Source: Brachybacterium sp. FME24 (GTDB lineage: Bacteria; Actinomycetota; Actinomycetes; Actinomycetales; Dermabacteraceae). From it: DNA of 64,000 nucleotides. Positions 19,118 through 28,921 of the stretch are shown here, in pieces. The position numbers and the translations under genes are program-made. Position 1 is the stretch's first letter. Each line of letters starts with the position of its first letter. Under the pieces are notes generated by a model. It saw nothing but the letters and a program-made list of their open reading frames with translations. It had not been told where the DNA came from and made no database searches. Location of the stretch: positions 1 through 64,000 of the forward strand of contig NZ_JABUXV010000020.1 in the NCBI RefSeq assembly GCF_014897705.1, read 5' to 3'.

Positions 19118-20098
19118 TCAGGCGGTCTGCGGGACCGATGAGGCCGCTCGGTCTGCGGGGGCCGTGGCGCCGGGGCGTATACCGGCGGTGTCGATCAGGG
19201 CGGAGAGGTCGGCGAGGTCGCGCTCGGTCAGGTCCTGCAACGGGGTGCGGACCGGGCCGACGTCGCGCCCGACCGCCTTCAGACCGCCCTTGATGATCGA
19301 GACGCCGTATCCCTTCGTCCGGTTGCGGATCTCGAGGTAGGGCAGGACGAAGCGGTCCAGCTTCTCCGTGACTGCTGCGCGGTCCTGGTTGCGGACGTCA
19401 CGGTAGAACGACAGGGCGAACTCGGGGACGAAGTTGTACATGGCGGAGGAGTAGGTGCTCATTCCCAGCTGCAGCAGGGGCAGGGCGTAGACCTCGGCGG
19501 TGGGCAGACCGCCCAGATAGAAGATCCGGTCGCCGTTGCGGGTGTAGACGCGGGTGAGCTGCTCGATGTCACCGATCGCGTCCTTGAAGCCGATGAAGTT
19601 CGGGTGCCGCTGTGCCAGGCGCGCGACCGTCTCGGCCGAGTAGAGGGCGTTGCCACGGTTGTAGACGATGACGCCGAGGCGGGTGGCGTCGCAGACGGCG
19701 GACACGTGACCGGCGAGCCCTTCCTGGTCGCATTCGGTCAGGTAGGGCGGCAGCAGCAGGAGTCCCTCGGCGCCGGCTTCCTCGGCATCCCTGGCGTTCT
19801 GGACGGCCTGGACGGTCGGCCCGGCGGCCGAGGCGAGCACCGGAACGCGGTCACCGACCTCCTCGACGGCGACCCGGGTGACTCGAGCGGACTCGGCAGG
19901 GGAAAGGCTGAAGCCCTCCCCGGTGCCGCCGGCGGCGAAGAGGCCGGCGACGGGGAAGCTCGCCTGCCACGCGAGATGGGTGCGGTAGGCGGTCTCGTCG
20001 ACGGTGAAGGCCGCGTCGAATGGGGTGACCGGGAACGACAGCAGACCTTCCTTGAGGGTGTCGGCGAGTTCAGGGGGCGTGAAGCGGGCCACGTGCAT
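19118..20098 (-). CDS. kdgD: 5-dehydro-4-deoxyglucarate dehydratase
   Basis: A (beta/alpha)8 enzyme of the DHDPS/NAL family that dehydrates and decarboxylates 5-dehydro-4-deoxy-D-glucarate to 2,5-dioxopentanoate. The Schiff-base lysine is in FIGFKDAIGD and the conserved tyrosine in VIVYNRGNA; the N-terminal LLSFPVTPFD segment is typical. I chose the ATG at 20098 (326 aa), preceded by GAAGG. A neighbouring ATG (20101) and a GTG (20092) are close alternatives. The frame's upstream extension is implausible. The 145-bp space to the LysR gene probably holds its own promoter. Confidence 0.9.
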   Translation of the reverse strand: MHVARFTPPELADTLKEGLLSFPVTPFDAAFTVDETAYRTHLAWQASFPVAGLFAAGGTGEGFSLSPAESARVTRVAVEEVGDRVPVLASAAGPTVQAVQNARDAEEAGAEGLLLLPPYLTECDQEGLAGHVSAVCDATRLGVIVYNRGNALYSAETVARLAQRHPNFIGFKDAIGDIEQLTRVYTRNGDRIFYLGGLPTAEVYALPLLQLGMSTYSSAMYNFVPEFALSFYRDVRNQDRAAVTEKLDRFVLPYLEIRNRTKGYGVSIIKGGLKAVGRDVGPVRTPLQDLTERDLADLSALIDTAGIRPGATAPADRAASSVPQTA

Positions 20099-20243
20099 CA
20101 TCCTTCGGGCAAGGCGCGCCGAGCGGCGCGAGACGGGATCGTCCTGTGACCGTAGGAACACATGATGATGCTTGTCCAAGCCCGATTCGGCATGCATTGA
20201 TGCTGTGTGGGTATCGCTAGCAGCGTGGGCGACGTCCGCTCGG

Positions 20244-21128
20244 TCAGGCGGCGCTCGCCCGGAGAGCGTGAAGCGCACGGAAGAGGGCAGGGTTGTGGGC
20301 GTTGCGGTTCCAGATGGCGTGCAGCTCGACCGCGTCGGGTGCGAGGCCGGCCAGGCGTAGGTAGTCGACGCCCTGGACCCCGAGCACGCGCGCCGACTCC
20401 GGGACGAAGGCGACCCCGCGGCCCGCCGCGACCAAAGAGATCATCGTCAGGATCTGGCTCACGGTGTGCACGACGTTGTCATGCTCGACCGGCAGCTGAC
20501 GGACCACGAGGTCGTAGAAGTACCGGGCGCGTGTGGGGTGGTGCATGATCAACGGCACGTCACCGAGATCCGCCTCGCGCAGCGGCCGTCCCAGGCGAGT
20601 CAGAGGATGGTCGCTCGGCACGGCGAGCAGCAGGTGCTCGGAGAGCAGCAGCCAGGACTCGAACAGGACGGAATCGAACGGTGGACGCGCGAGTCCCAGG
20701 TCCAGGTCCCCGCGCTCGAGCGCCCGCAGCTGTTCGCCGGTGACCTGCTCCTCGAGGGTGAGGTCGACGTCGGGCAGCGCGCGGGTGATCTCGCTCAGCA
20801 GGGTCCCCAGCAGACTGAACCCGGTGGTGGCGGTGAATCCGATCCGGAGCTCACCGGAGCGGCCGTCGGCGATCCGTCGCGCCGCGGCCGGGGCGCGATC
20901 AGCGGCGACCATCAGTCGGCGCGCCTCGGCGAGGAACGCGTGTCCGGCTGCGGTCAGTGCCACCTTGCGGCTGTCGCGCTCCAGCAGTGCGACACCGACG
21001 CTGCGCTCCAGCTTCTGGATCTGGCGGCTCAACGGTGGCTGGGTCATCTCGAGCCGCTCGGCGGCGCGACCGAAGTGCAGCTCCTCGGCGACGGCTATGA
21101 AGTGGCGGGCCTGATCCAAGGTGAACAC
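20244..21128 (-). CDS. LysR-family transcriptional regulator
   Basis: A 294-aa LTTR. The N-terminal helix-turn-helix (FIAVAEELHFGRAAERLEMT, then QPPLSRQIQKLE) is followed by a two-lobed ligand-binding domain. The GTG at 21128 is chosen because the HTH begins immediately and GGAG lies upstream. It sits between the GntR gene (49-bp gap) and kdgD, in the same direction. It probably activates kdgD and the dehydrogenase gene from the 20099-20243 intergenic region in response to an aldarate intermediate. That target is inference. Confidence 0.87.
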   Translation of the reverse strand: MFTLDQARHFIAVAEELHFGRAAERLEMTQPPLSRQIQKLERSVGVALLERDSRKVALTAAGHAFLAEARRLMVAADRAPAAARRIADGRSGELRIGFTATTGFSLLGTLLSEITRALPDVDLTLEEQVTGEQLRALERGDLDLGLARPPFDSVLFESWLLLSEHLLLAVPSDHPLTRLGRPLREADLGDVPLIMHHPTRARYFYDLVVRQLPVEHDNVVHTVSQILTMISLVAAGRGVAFVPESARVLGVQGVDYLRLAGLAPDAVELHAIWNRNAHNPALFRALHALRASAA

Positions 21129-21177
21129 GATGCACTCCGGGTAGTGGTCGATGCGGGGGCGGGAGCGGGCGCGAAGA

Positions 21178-21885
21178 TCACTCCTCGTCGAGGTCGAGCC
21201 GTCGGCGCGAGCCCACGAGGTGCGTGCGCATCGCCGCGGAGGCGGCCAGGGCGTCTCCGGCGGCGATCTCCGCCAGGATCGCAGCGTGCTCGAGGCCGAC
21301 CGCACTGCAGCCCGGACCACCGACCATGTCGGAGCTGCCTGACGGGTCGGTCGCGGAGAGACGGTGACGCGGCATCGTGATCATTGCCGGCCCGAGGGCG
21401 TCGACCAGGTCGAGCACGAAGGGGTTCCCGGCGGCGTCCGCGACAGCGCGGTGGAAGGCGAAGTCCTGCTCCAGCGCGGCAGCTGGAGCCCCCGCGGCGT
21501 CGTCGAACCGTGCGAGCGCGTCTCGCATCGCCACCAGGTCGGCCGCCGTGCGACGGGTGGCAGCGAGCGCGGCGGCCTCGGACTCGAGGCCGGTCCGCAG
21601 TTCCAGCAGGGCTCGTCGGTCCGCAAGTGTGCGTACGGGCCGCGCAGGCCAGGCGGCGCTGGGGTCTGCGGGCGGAGTGAGGGCGAAGCTGCCCGCGCCG
21701 CGGCGGGTGCGCACCAGCCCCTCGGCCTGCAGACGGGTGACGGCTTCGCGGACGACCGTGCGGCTCACGCCATGGGCAGCGATGAGCTCGTTCTCGCTGG
21801 GCAGCTTCTCGCCGGGCACGATCTCGCCGTCGACGATGCGGCGGCGCAGGGCGGCGACGAGGTGCGCCGTGCGGTGCGTGGCCAT
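21178..21885 (-). CDS. GntR/FadR-family (FCD) transcriptional regulator
   Basis: A 235-aa regulator with an N-terminal winged helix (LRRRIVDGEIVPGEKLPSEN, then HGVSRTVVREAVTRL) and an FCD ligand domain with metal/ligand histidines (DFAFHRAVADAAGN; EHAAILAEI). The ATG at 21885 lies 2 bp past the TGA of the dehydratase gene, so it is coupled to that gene. It is the likely repressor acting on the paired palindromes in front of the dehydratase gene. Sugar-acid ligands are typical for this subfamily. Confidence 0.9.
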   Translation of the reverse strand: MATHRTAHLVAALRRRIVDGEIVPGEKLPSENELIAAHGVSRTVVREAVTRLQAEGLVRTRRGAGSFALTPPADPSAAWPARPVRTLADRRALLELRTGLESEAAALAATRRTAADLVAMRDALARFDDAAGAPAAALEQDFAFHRAVADAAGNPFVLDLVDALGPAMITMPRHRLSATDPSGSSDMVGGPGCSAVGLEHAAILAEIAAGDALAASAAMRTHLVGSRRRLDLDEE

Positions 21886-21887
21886 GG

Positions 21888-23021
21888 TCAGACCGTGCCG
21901 AGTTCGACGGACTCCGTGGTCCAGGCCCGTGCCTGCCCGGAGAGGGTGACGCCGAGGCCGAGTCGGTCGGGAACCAGCATGCGGCCACCGCGGGTCTCGA
22001 GCCGTTCCTCGAACAGCGGATCCAGCCAGTCGAAGTGCTCGACCCACGGCTCGCGCGGGTAGGTCGCGGCCAGGTGCAGGTGGATCTCCATCGCGAAGTG
22101 CGGCGCGAGGTCCAGACCGGCGTGGTCGGCGAGGGTCGCGAGCTTCAGGAACGGGGTGATGCCACCGACGCGCGGAGCGTCGGGTTGGAGCACGTCGCAG
22201 GCCCGCGCAGCGATGAGGCGCTCGTGCTCGGCGACGGAGGCGAGCATCTCGCCGGTCGCGATCGGGGTGTCCAGCGTGCTGGCGAGGGCGGCGTGGCCTT
22301 CAGCGTCATCGGCGTCCAGCGGCTCCTCGATCCAGGTCAGGTCGAACTCCTCCAACCGGCGACCCATGCGCAGTGCGGTACGGCGGTCCCACTGCTGGTT
22401 CGCGTCGACCATCAGGGGCACCGCGTCGCCCAGGTGCTCGCGCACCGCGGCGACGCGGCGCAGGTCCTCGGCGCCGTCGGGCAGACCGACCTTGATCTTG
22501 ATGCCTCCGATGCCCTCGGCGAGGGAACGGTCGGCCCGATCTCGCACCTCGTCGAGCGAGGCATGGAGGAAGCCACCGGACGTGTCATAGGTCCGCACGC
22601 TGTCGCGGTGGGCTCCGAGCAGCTTCGCGAGCGGCAGGCCCGCACGCTTCGCCTTGAGATCGTAGAGCGCGATGTCGAGGGCGGCGAGGGCCTGGGTCGC
22701 GACCCCGGACCGACCGACCGAGGCGCCGGCCCAGAGCAGCTTCGTATACAGCTTGGCGATGTCGCTGGGATCCTCGCCGAGCGCGACCGCGGCGACCTCC
22801 TTCGCGTGCGCGTACTGAGCAGGACCGCCGGCGCGCTTGGAGTAGCTGAAGCCGAGGCCTTCGCAGCCCTGCTCCGTGGTGATCTCGGCGAAGAGGAAGA
22901 CGACCTCAGTCATCGGTTTCTGGCGGCCGGTGAAGACCTTCGCGTCGGAGATCGGGGTGGTCAGCGGCAGCGTTGCCGTCGAGAGGCGGATGTGGCGGAT
23001 GGCGTCGGGCGAGTAGGGCAT
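21888..23021 (-). CDS. L-talarate/galactarate dehydratase
   Basis: Enolase-superfamily enzyme (377 aa) converting galactarate or L-talarate to 5-dehydro-4-deoxy-glucarate. The KxK motif GGIKIKVG, metal ligands D (MVDANQQWD), E (WIEEPLDA) and E (IATGEML), and the catalytic H (LAPHFAMEIHLHL) are all intact. The long stretches FSYSKRAGG and LYTKLLWAGASVGRSG are those I know from the characterised Salmonella L-talarate/galactarate dehydratase, which makes this specificity more likely than D-glucarate. An AAGGA ribosome-binding site lies 5 bp upstream. It is the first gene of the catabolic unit. Confidence 0.88.
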   Translation of the reverse strand: MPYSPDAIRHIRLSTATLPLTTPISDAKVFTGRQKPMTEVVFLFAEITTEQGCEGLGFSYSKRAGGPAQYAHAKEVAAVALGEDPSDIAKLYTKLLWAGASVGRSGVATQALAALDIALYDLKAKRAGLPLAKLLGAHRDSVRTYDTSGGFLHASLDEVRDRADRSLAEGIGGIKIKVGLPDGAEDLRRVAAVREHLGDAVPLMVDANQQWDRRTALRMGRRLEEFDLTWIEEPLDADDAEGHAALASTLDTPIATGEMLASVAEHERLIAARACDVLQPDAPRVGGITPFLKLATLADHAGLDLAPHFAMEIHLHLAATYPREPWVEHFDWLDPLFEERLETRGGRMLVPDRLGLGVTLSGQARAWTTESVELGTV

Positions 23022-23042
23022 GGAGGTCCTTCATCGGCGGCT

Positions 23043-23091
23043 GGGACCTACTTATTCTACAAGTCAGTCACCTATTTGATAAGTGGGTCCC
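23043..23091 (-). promoter_or_regulatory. Promoter with two tandem palindromic operators for the galactarate unit
   Basis: On the minus strand the promoter has -35 TTATCA (23077-23082), a 17-bp spacer and -10 TAGAAT (23054-23059). On the plus strand two related 15-bp palindromes, ACTTATTCTACAAGT (23050-23064) and ACCTATTTGATAAGT (23070-23084), agree at 11 of 15 positions. Their centres are 20 bp apart and they cover the -10 and -35 boxes. Flanking GGGACC / GGTCCC arms (23043-23048, 23086-23091) extend the symmetry. The region is AT-rich compared with its surroundings. The GntR regulator is the obvious candidate to bind here. Confidence 0.7.
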
Positions 23092-23130
23092 GGAAGATGC
23101 CCGAGGGGGCCTGCACCGATCACCCTCTCC

Positions 23131-23805
23131 TCAGGGAATGTCGAGGATCGCTCCGTTGCGTGGCAGCCCGTCCGGGAAGGTGATCGGAAGGGGTCGGGCG
23201 GCCGACGGGTCGGCGGCGTCCATCGCCTGCAGGTGCAGGTGGGGTTCGGTGCTGTTGCCCGAGTTGCCGCAGGCACCGACGCGCTCCCCTGCCCCGATCC
23301 GCTGCCCGGGCCGCACCGCGATACTGCCGCGCCGCAGGTGGCACAGGACGACGAACACCGGCCGCGGCCCGCTGTCGTCGGCCCGGAGGATCACGTGGTT
23401 CCCGGCCAGTGCTTCCCACCCGGCAGCGGCGCGGCGGCCCTGGGTCAGGGCGTATCCCAGGGACGGGACCCCGCGCATCGCAGGATGATCCTGCTCGCCC
23501 TCGTGCACGGCGTGGACCACACCGCTCAGGGGCGCCAGCAGAACCCTCCCGAAGCCCGGGAACGCGGTCGGTGGCTCGGGTCTCAGCAGCGAGCGCAACC
23601 GGATGGGTGCGGTGCGGCCGCGCTCGTCGACCGGGACCAGATCGATCGACTGGTCCAGGGCGAATCGGGTGGTCCCGTGGCTGGGGACCCGATCTGCGGG
23701 GCTGTTCTGCGTCAGCCAGCGCCCCTGGAACGGGTAGTCGAGCACCACAGGGCCGCCCGGCACCGGTCCGGCGACGCCGGAGCCTCCTGCTCCCTCGGGA
23801 GCCAT
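23131..23805 (-). CDS. M23-family peptidase domain protein
   Basis: A 224-aa LytM/M23-like protein. The signs are the SHGTTRFALDQSIDL segment (first metal ligands), GNHVILR, and the terminal motif GNSGNSTEPHLHLQ with the catalytic HxH. There is no obvious signal peptide, so it may act in the cytoplasm or not on peptidoglycan. The ATG at 23805 is 17 bp past the stop of the alpha-E gene, which places it in the ATP-grasp/alpha-E operon, in the position where a transglutaminase-like gene often stands. Confidence 0.78.
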   Translation of the reverse strand: MAPEGAGGSGVAGPVPGGPVVLDYPFQGRWLTQNSPADRVPSHGTTRFALDQSIDLVPVDERGRTAPIRLRSLLRPEPPTAFPGFGRVLLAPLSGVVHAVHEGEQDHPAMRGVPSLGYALTQGRRAAAGWEALAGNHVILRADDSGPRPVFVVLCHLRRGSIAVRPGQRIGAGERVGACGNSGNSTEPHLHLQAMDAADPSAARPLPITFPDGLPRNGAILDIP

Positions 23806-23822
23806 GACGCAGGCCGCCCCGA

Positions 23823-24726
23823 TCAGTTCGCGAGGTGGAAGTACGTGGTGCCGAGCGCGCGGGTGACGGCGCCGGTGACCTTCTGGAGCTGCTCCATCTC
23901 GTCCTCGAAGTCCGTGATGATGTCGTCCAGCGAACGGAACCGCAGGCTCGCCGCGGCGCGGCCGACGATCCGTCGGCCTGGTTCGGAGGTGCCCATCCGG
24001 TCGAAGGTGCTGCCGTGGAGTTTGGCGAGGGTGTCGAGCGCCTCGTCGATCTCGAGCAGGCAATGCGCGGCCGAGCGCGGGAAGATCGAGTCCAGCAGCA
24101 GGAATTCGATCGCCTGAGCAGGCCGCACGCGACCGCGGTAGGACCGGATATAGGCCTCATGGGCGCTGCAGCTGCGCAGGAGCATGACCGTCGCCGCGTC
24201 GGAGGAGTCCTCCAGGTCATGCGCCTGCAGGATTCGGGCACTCATGTCGACCCGCTCCAGCAGCTGGCCGATCCGCAGGAACAGCCACGCCTCGTCACGC
24301 GTCATCGAGGCGTCGACCAGGCCGTTGACCACGGCGCAGCGATCCTTGGCGAACTGGAAGGCACCGTGCATGCGAGAGGGGCGCACTCCGCGCGGCATTC
24401 CGAGCGTGGTGGTGTTCAACGACTCCCACACCTCCGTGGACAGCGCCTCGCGGGCGCCGCGGGCGTTCTCGCGGGCCGTCTGCAGGGCACCGGCGACCGA
24501 CGACGGGTTCTGCCGGTCGGTGACCAGTCGGTCCAGCACCCGCTGCACGGTGAGGTCGGAGTCCGGTATGTTCTCGACGTCCCCGATGCCGAAGATCTCG
24601 TAGACGCCGCTGCAGGCGATCGGCTCGTCCTGGGAGGCGTCCTCGGTGATCGACTGCAGCATCACGTCGAGAATGCGAGCGGTCTGGTCGGCTCGCTCCA
24701 CGTAGCGCCCGATCCAGAACATGGAA

Positions 24727-24746
<20 letters not shown>
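23823..24746 (-). CDS. Alpha-E domain protein (DUF403)
   Basis: A 307-aa all-helical protein starting MLSRIADSMFWIGRYVERAD, the diagnostic alpha-E opening. The family is nearly always encoded with a circularly permuted ATP-grasp ligase and is thought to help it form amide bonds on an unknown peptide-like product. The ATG at 24746 is preferred because AAGGAGG lies six bases upstream. It overlaps the 3' end of the ATP-grasp gene by 20 bp. Confidence 0.88.
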
Positions 24747-26475
<1,729 letters not shown>

Positions 26476-26523
26476 ACCGTCCCCCTTCCGACGTGGGCGC
26501 CCACCGCCCAGGAAACGAGAACC

Positions 26524-27174
26524 ATGTCCTTTGCCTCCCGCTTGACGTCCGTGCTCCGAACCGCCGCACGCTCACCTGCCGTGCGCCGAGGCGCCCGCGG
26601 ACTGGGCCGTGCCGCCGTCCGTGCGGTGCGGGAACGCCAGGGTGGATCCGGGTCCAGCACCCCCTCGCGCGCGGGCGGCGCATCGCACCGGTCGGCCGAC
26701 CCGGCGGGAGTCGAGGGGGCAGGGGCGCTCGCGGATCGAGCCGCCTCGCCGGCGCTGAACCTCACGTACGCACCGCATGCGGATGACCGCCCCGACCCCG
26801 GGGAGATCGTCTGGGCCTGGGTGCCGTACGAGGAGGACATCACCCAAGGCAAGGATCGACCGGTGCTGGTCGTGGCCCAGGAAGATGCCGCCACCGCCGG
26901 AGGCGACGGCTCCGGCGACGTCCTGGTTGCCCTCATGCTCACGTCCCGGGACCGTGCCGACTCCGCCGAGGTCATCACCGACGAGCACGGATCGACCTGG
27001 GTGGATATCGGCTCCGGCAACTGGGACCAGCAGGGCCGCCCCTCCGAGGTGCGTGCCGATCGCCTGCTGCGGATCGATCCCGGGTCGGTGCGGCGCGAGG
27101 GAGGTCGCCTGGGTCAGGGGCCCTTCGAGCGGGTCGCGGCCGCAGTGCGCACAGTTCACGGCTGGCGCGACTGA
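26524..27174 (+). CDS. MazF/PemK-like protein without an adjacent antitoxin
   Basis: A 216-aa protein. Residues ~1-80 are basic then disordered. The C-terminal domain from about 90 (PGEIVWAWVPYEEDITQGKD, then RPVLVVAQ) has the PemK/MazF beta-barrel start and the typical LMLTSRDRA segment. MazF members are mRNA endonucleases, but solitary actinobacterial homologues of this type lack a partner and their activity is unproven. No small antitoxin-like gene lies upstream; the 48 bp before it separate it from the divergent ATP-grasp gene. AGGAAACGAG serves as ribosome-binding site. Confidence 0.7.
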   Translation: MSFASRLTSVLRTAARSPAVRRGARGLGRAAVRAVRERQGGSGSSTPSRAGGASHRSADPAGVEGAGALADRAASPALNLTYAPHADDRPDPGEIVWAWVPYEEDITQGKDRPVLVVAQEDAATAGGDGSGDVLVALMLTSRDRADSAEVITDEHGSTWVDIGSGNWDQQGRPSEVRADRLLRIDPGSVRREGGRLGQGPFERVAAAVRTVHGWRD

Positions 27175-27281
27175 GACTGCCCGAATCGCTCGCTCCGAGT
27201 CAGGGCCCCGGGACGCGACCTGCAGGAATAAGCCATGGGGAGGAACTGAGCGAACCCGCACGAGACACGCCGCACACCCGG

Positions 27282-27333
27282 TGCGTCTGCGAGAACCGCT
27301 CTGGTAAGGTCGAGCCTCGTATGTGTGACATAC
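27282..27333 (+). promoter_or_regulatory. Putative rpsT promoter and 5'-leader hairpin
   Basis: The 343-bp space 27175-27517 has no gene. A candidate promoter has -35 TGCGTC (27282-27287), a 17-bp spacer and -10 TAAGGT (27305-27310). Right at the predicted start of transcription is the hairpin GTATGT-GTG-ACATAC (27319-27333). The mRNA leader before rpsT would be about 200 nt, long enough for S20 autoregulation, but I see no known riboswitch in it. Confidence 0.35.
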
Positions 27334-27517
27334 CGTTCGGTGTGCGCATACCGTCGTTCCGCCGTGTCAGGGATGATGGTTCGTGCGACCCGAGCGAGTT
27401 CCCGTGACAGCGATTCGGTACCGACGTCTCCAGGCGAGTCCCCACCGCCGTCCCCGTCGGCTCCGTCCCTCGGCCGTTTCGGATGATCCACCAGAGCAGC
27501 ACAAGAGAAGAGTCTTC

Positions 27518-27784
27518 GTGGCAAACATCAAGTCCCAGATCAAGCGGAACAAGACGAACGAGAAGTCGCGTCTGCGCAACCGCATCGTCAAGTCCGAGCT
27601 GAAGACGTACACCCGCAAGGTGAAGAACGCCGTCTCCACCGGTGACGCCGACGCCGCCGGTGAGGCGCTCAAGGCCGCGTCCCGCAAGTTCGACAAGGCC
27701 GTCTCGAAGGGCGTCATCCACGAGAACCAGGCTGCGAACCGCAAGTCCGGTCTCGCCAAGCTGGTCTCCAGCACGTCCAAGTGA
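27518..27784 (+). CDS. rpsT: 30S ribosomal protein S20
   Basis: An 88-aa primary 16S rRNA-binding protein, Lys/Arg/Ala-rich and helical. The start is the GTG at 27518, giving the canonical (M)[17 protein letters not shown] opening; GAAGAG lies upstream. Upstream in-frame sequence has no S20 similarity. It stands alone and is closed by a strong terminator. It is convergent with holA, an arrangement also seen in other actinobacteria. Confidence 0.97.
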   Translation: MANIKSQIKRNKTNEKSRLRNRIVKSELKTYTRKVKNAVSTGDADAAGEALKAASRKFDKAVSKGVIHENQAANRKSGLAKLVSSTSK

Positions 27785-27824
27785 CATCGCAGCTCAGCTG
27801 CAACCCCGCGTGATGGGGTGAGGA

Positions 27825-27858
27825 AAGGCCCGGTGCGGAGCGATCCGCCCCGGGCCTT
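27825..27858 (+). terminator. rpsT terminator
   Basis: A two-part stem of AAGGCCCGG / CCGGGCCTT outside and GCGGA / TCCGC inside, separated by one mismatch, closes on a GCGA tetraloop. CTCTCTG follows. It lies between convergent rpsT and holA. Confidence 0.8.
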
Positions 27859-27900
27859 CTCTCTGTCCGGGCCCGTCCAGCCGGTGTCGCTCAGCGCCGC

Positions 27901-28887
27901 TCAGCGGGCCCGACGGGCACGGCAGATCTCCATGACCATGCGCTGCACGGACCAGCGGGGGTCGCGCCCGGCGCCCTTGACCTCGTGATCGGCGCGGGCC
28001 ACGGCCTCCAGCGCGCGGGCCAGCGAGCGGTCGTTCCAGTTCCGCGCCTCACGGCCGAGATTGCGGAGCATCCAGTCGGGCATGCCGAGGGTGCGGGCGC
28101 TGGCACCGGGGGCGGAGACCTTGGCCAGCGACCGCATCTTCGAGGCGATGGCGGCGACGATCGGCACCGGGTCGGCACCGGCCAGCTGCGCCTGCTGGAG
28201 CAGCTGGAGCGCTTCCTGTTCGCGGCCGGCGATCGCGGCATCGGCCACGGCGAAGGCCGTGGATTCCACCCGGCCGGCGGTGACCGAGTGCACGTCCTGC
28301 GCGGTGATCTGAGCGGCCTGTCGGCCCTCATCCGGGGTGGTGTCCTCGATGAGCTGGCGGCTGATCGCAGCGAGTTCCGCGAGGTCGGTGCCGAAGGCGT
28401 CGACGAGGGCAGCGATGGCGTCGGGCTGGATACGTCGCTCGGCGCGGGCGAACTCGGCGGCGACGAAAGCCTGCTTGTCCCCGGCGCGTTTGACCGGGCT
28501 CGCATCGACCCGCGGGACGCTCGCCTTCTTCAAGGTGTCCAGCAGCTTCTTGCCGCGGTTCCCACCGCGATGGACGAGCACGAGGGTCACGTCGTGCTCG
28601 GGGTTCTTCACGTAGTCGAGAATCTCCAGGACGAGGGAATCCGGCGCGGCCTGCAGCTCGGGGACCAGCACGAAGCGCGGCTCGCCGAACAGCGAGGGGC
28701 TCGCGACCTGGGCCAGAGCTCCGACCCCGGCGGCGTCTCCAGAGAGGTCATGGACCGCGACCGACGGATCTGCGTCCTTGGCCAGCGATCGCAGCCGTCG
28801 CACGGCACGGTCGGCGATCAGGGTCTCGGTGCCGTGGACGAGCACGATCGGTGCGAGGGCAACGCTGTGCCACTCGACATCGCTCAC
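27901..28887 (-). CDS. holA: DNA polymerase III subunit delta
   Basis: Clamp-loader delta subunit (328 aa). The N-terminal IVLVHGTETLIADRAVRRL, the RRIQPDAIAALVDAFGTDL region and the C-terminal helical MRSLAKVSAPGASARTLGM segment are typical of HolA from Gram-positives. Sequence identity in this family is low, but length and genomic place (comEA-comEC-holA with rpsT beyond) agree. It starts 34 bp after the comEC stop. Confidence 0.92.
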   Translation of the reverse strand: MSDVEWHSVALAPIVLVHGTETLIADRAVRRLRSLAKDADPSVAVHDLSGDAAGVGALAQVASPSLFGEPRFVLVPELQAAPDSLVLEILDYVKNPEHDVTLVLVHRGGNRGKKLLDTLKKASVPRVDASPVKRAGDKQAFVAAEFARAERRIQPDAIAALVDAFGTDLAELAAISRQLIEDTTPDEGRQAAQITAQDVHSVTAGRVESTAFAVADAAIAGREQEALQLLQQAQLAGADPVPIVAAIASKMRSLAKVSAPGASARTLGMPDWMLRNLGREARNWNDRSLARALEAVARADHEVKGAGRDPRWSVQRMVMEICRARRAR

Positions 28888-28921
28888 GGGAACTCCTCAT
28901 TGTTCGGGGACCTGGTCGATC

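Noticed and set aside
20099-20243. Second copy of the galactarate palindrome before kdgD
   Set aside because: I find small symmetries (GCTTGTCCAAGC) but nothing matching the 15-bp site; a LysR T-N11-A site is possible but not distinctive.
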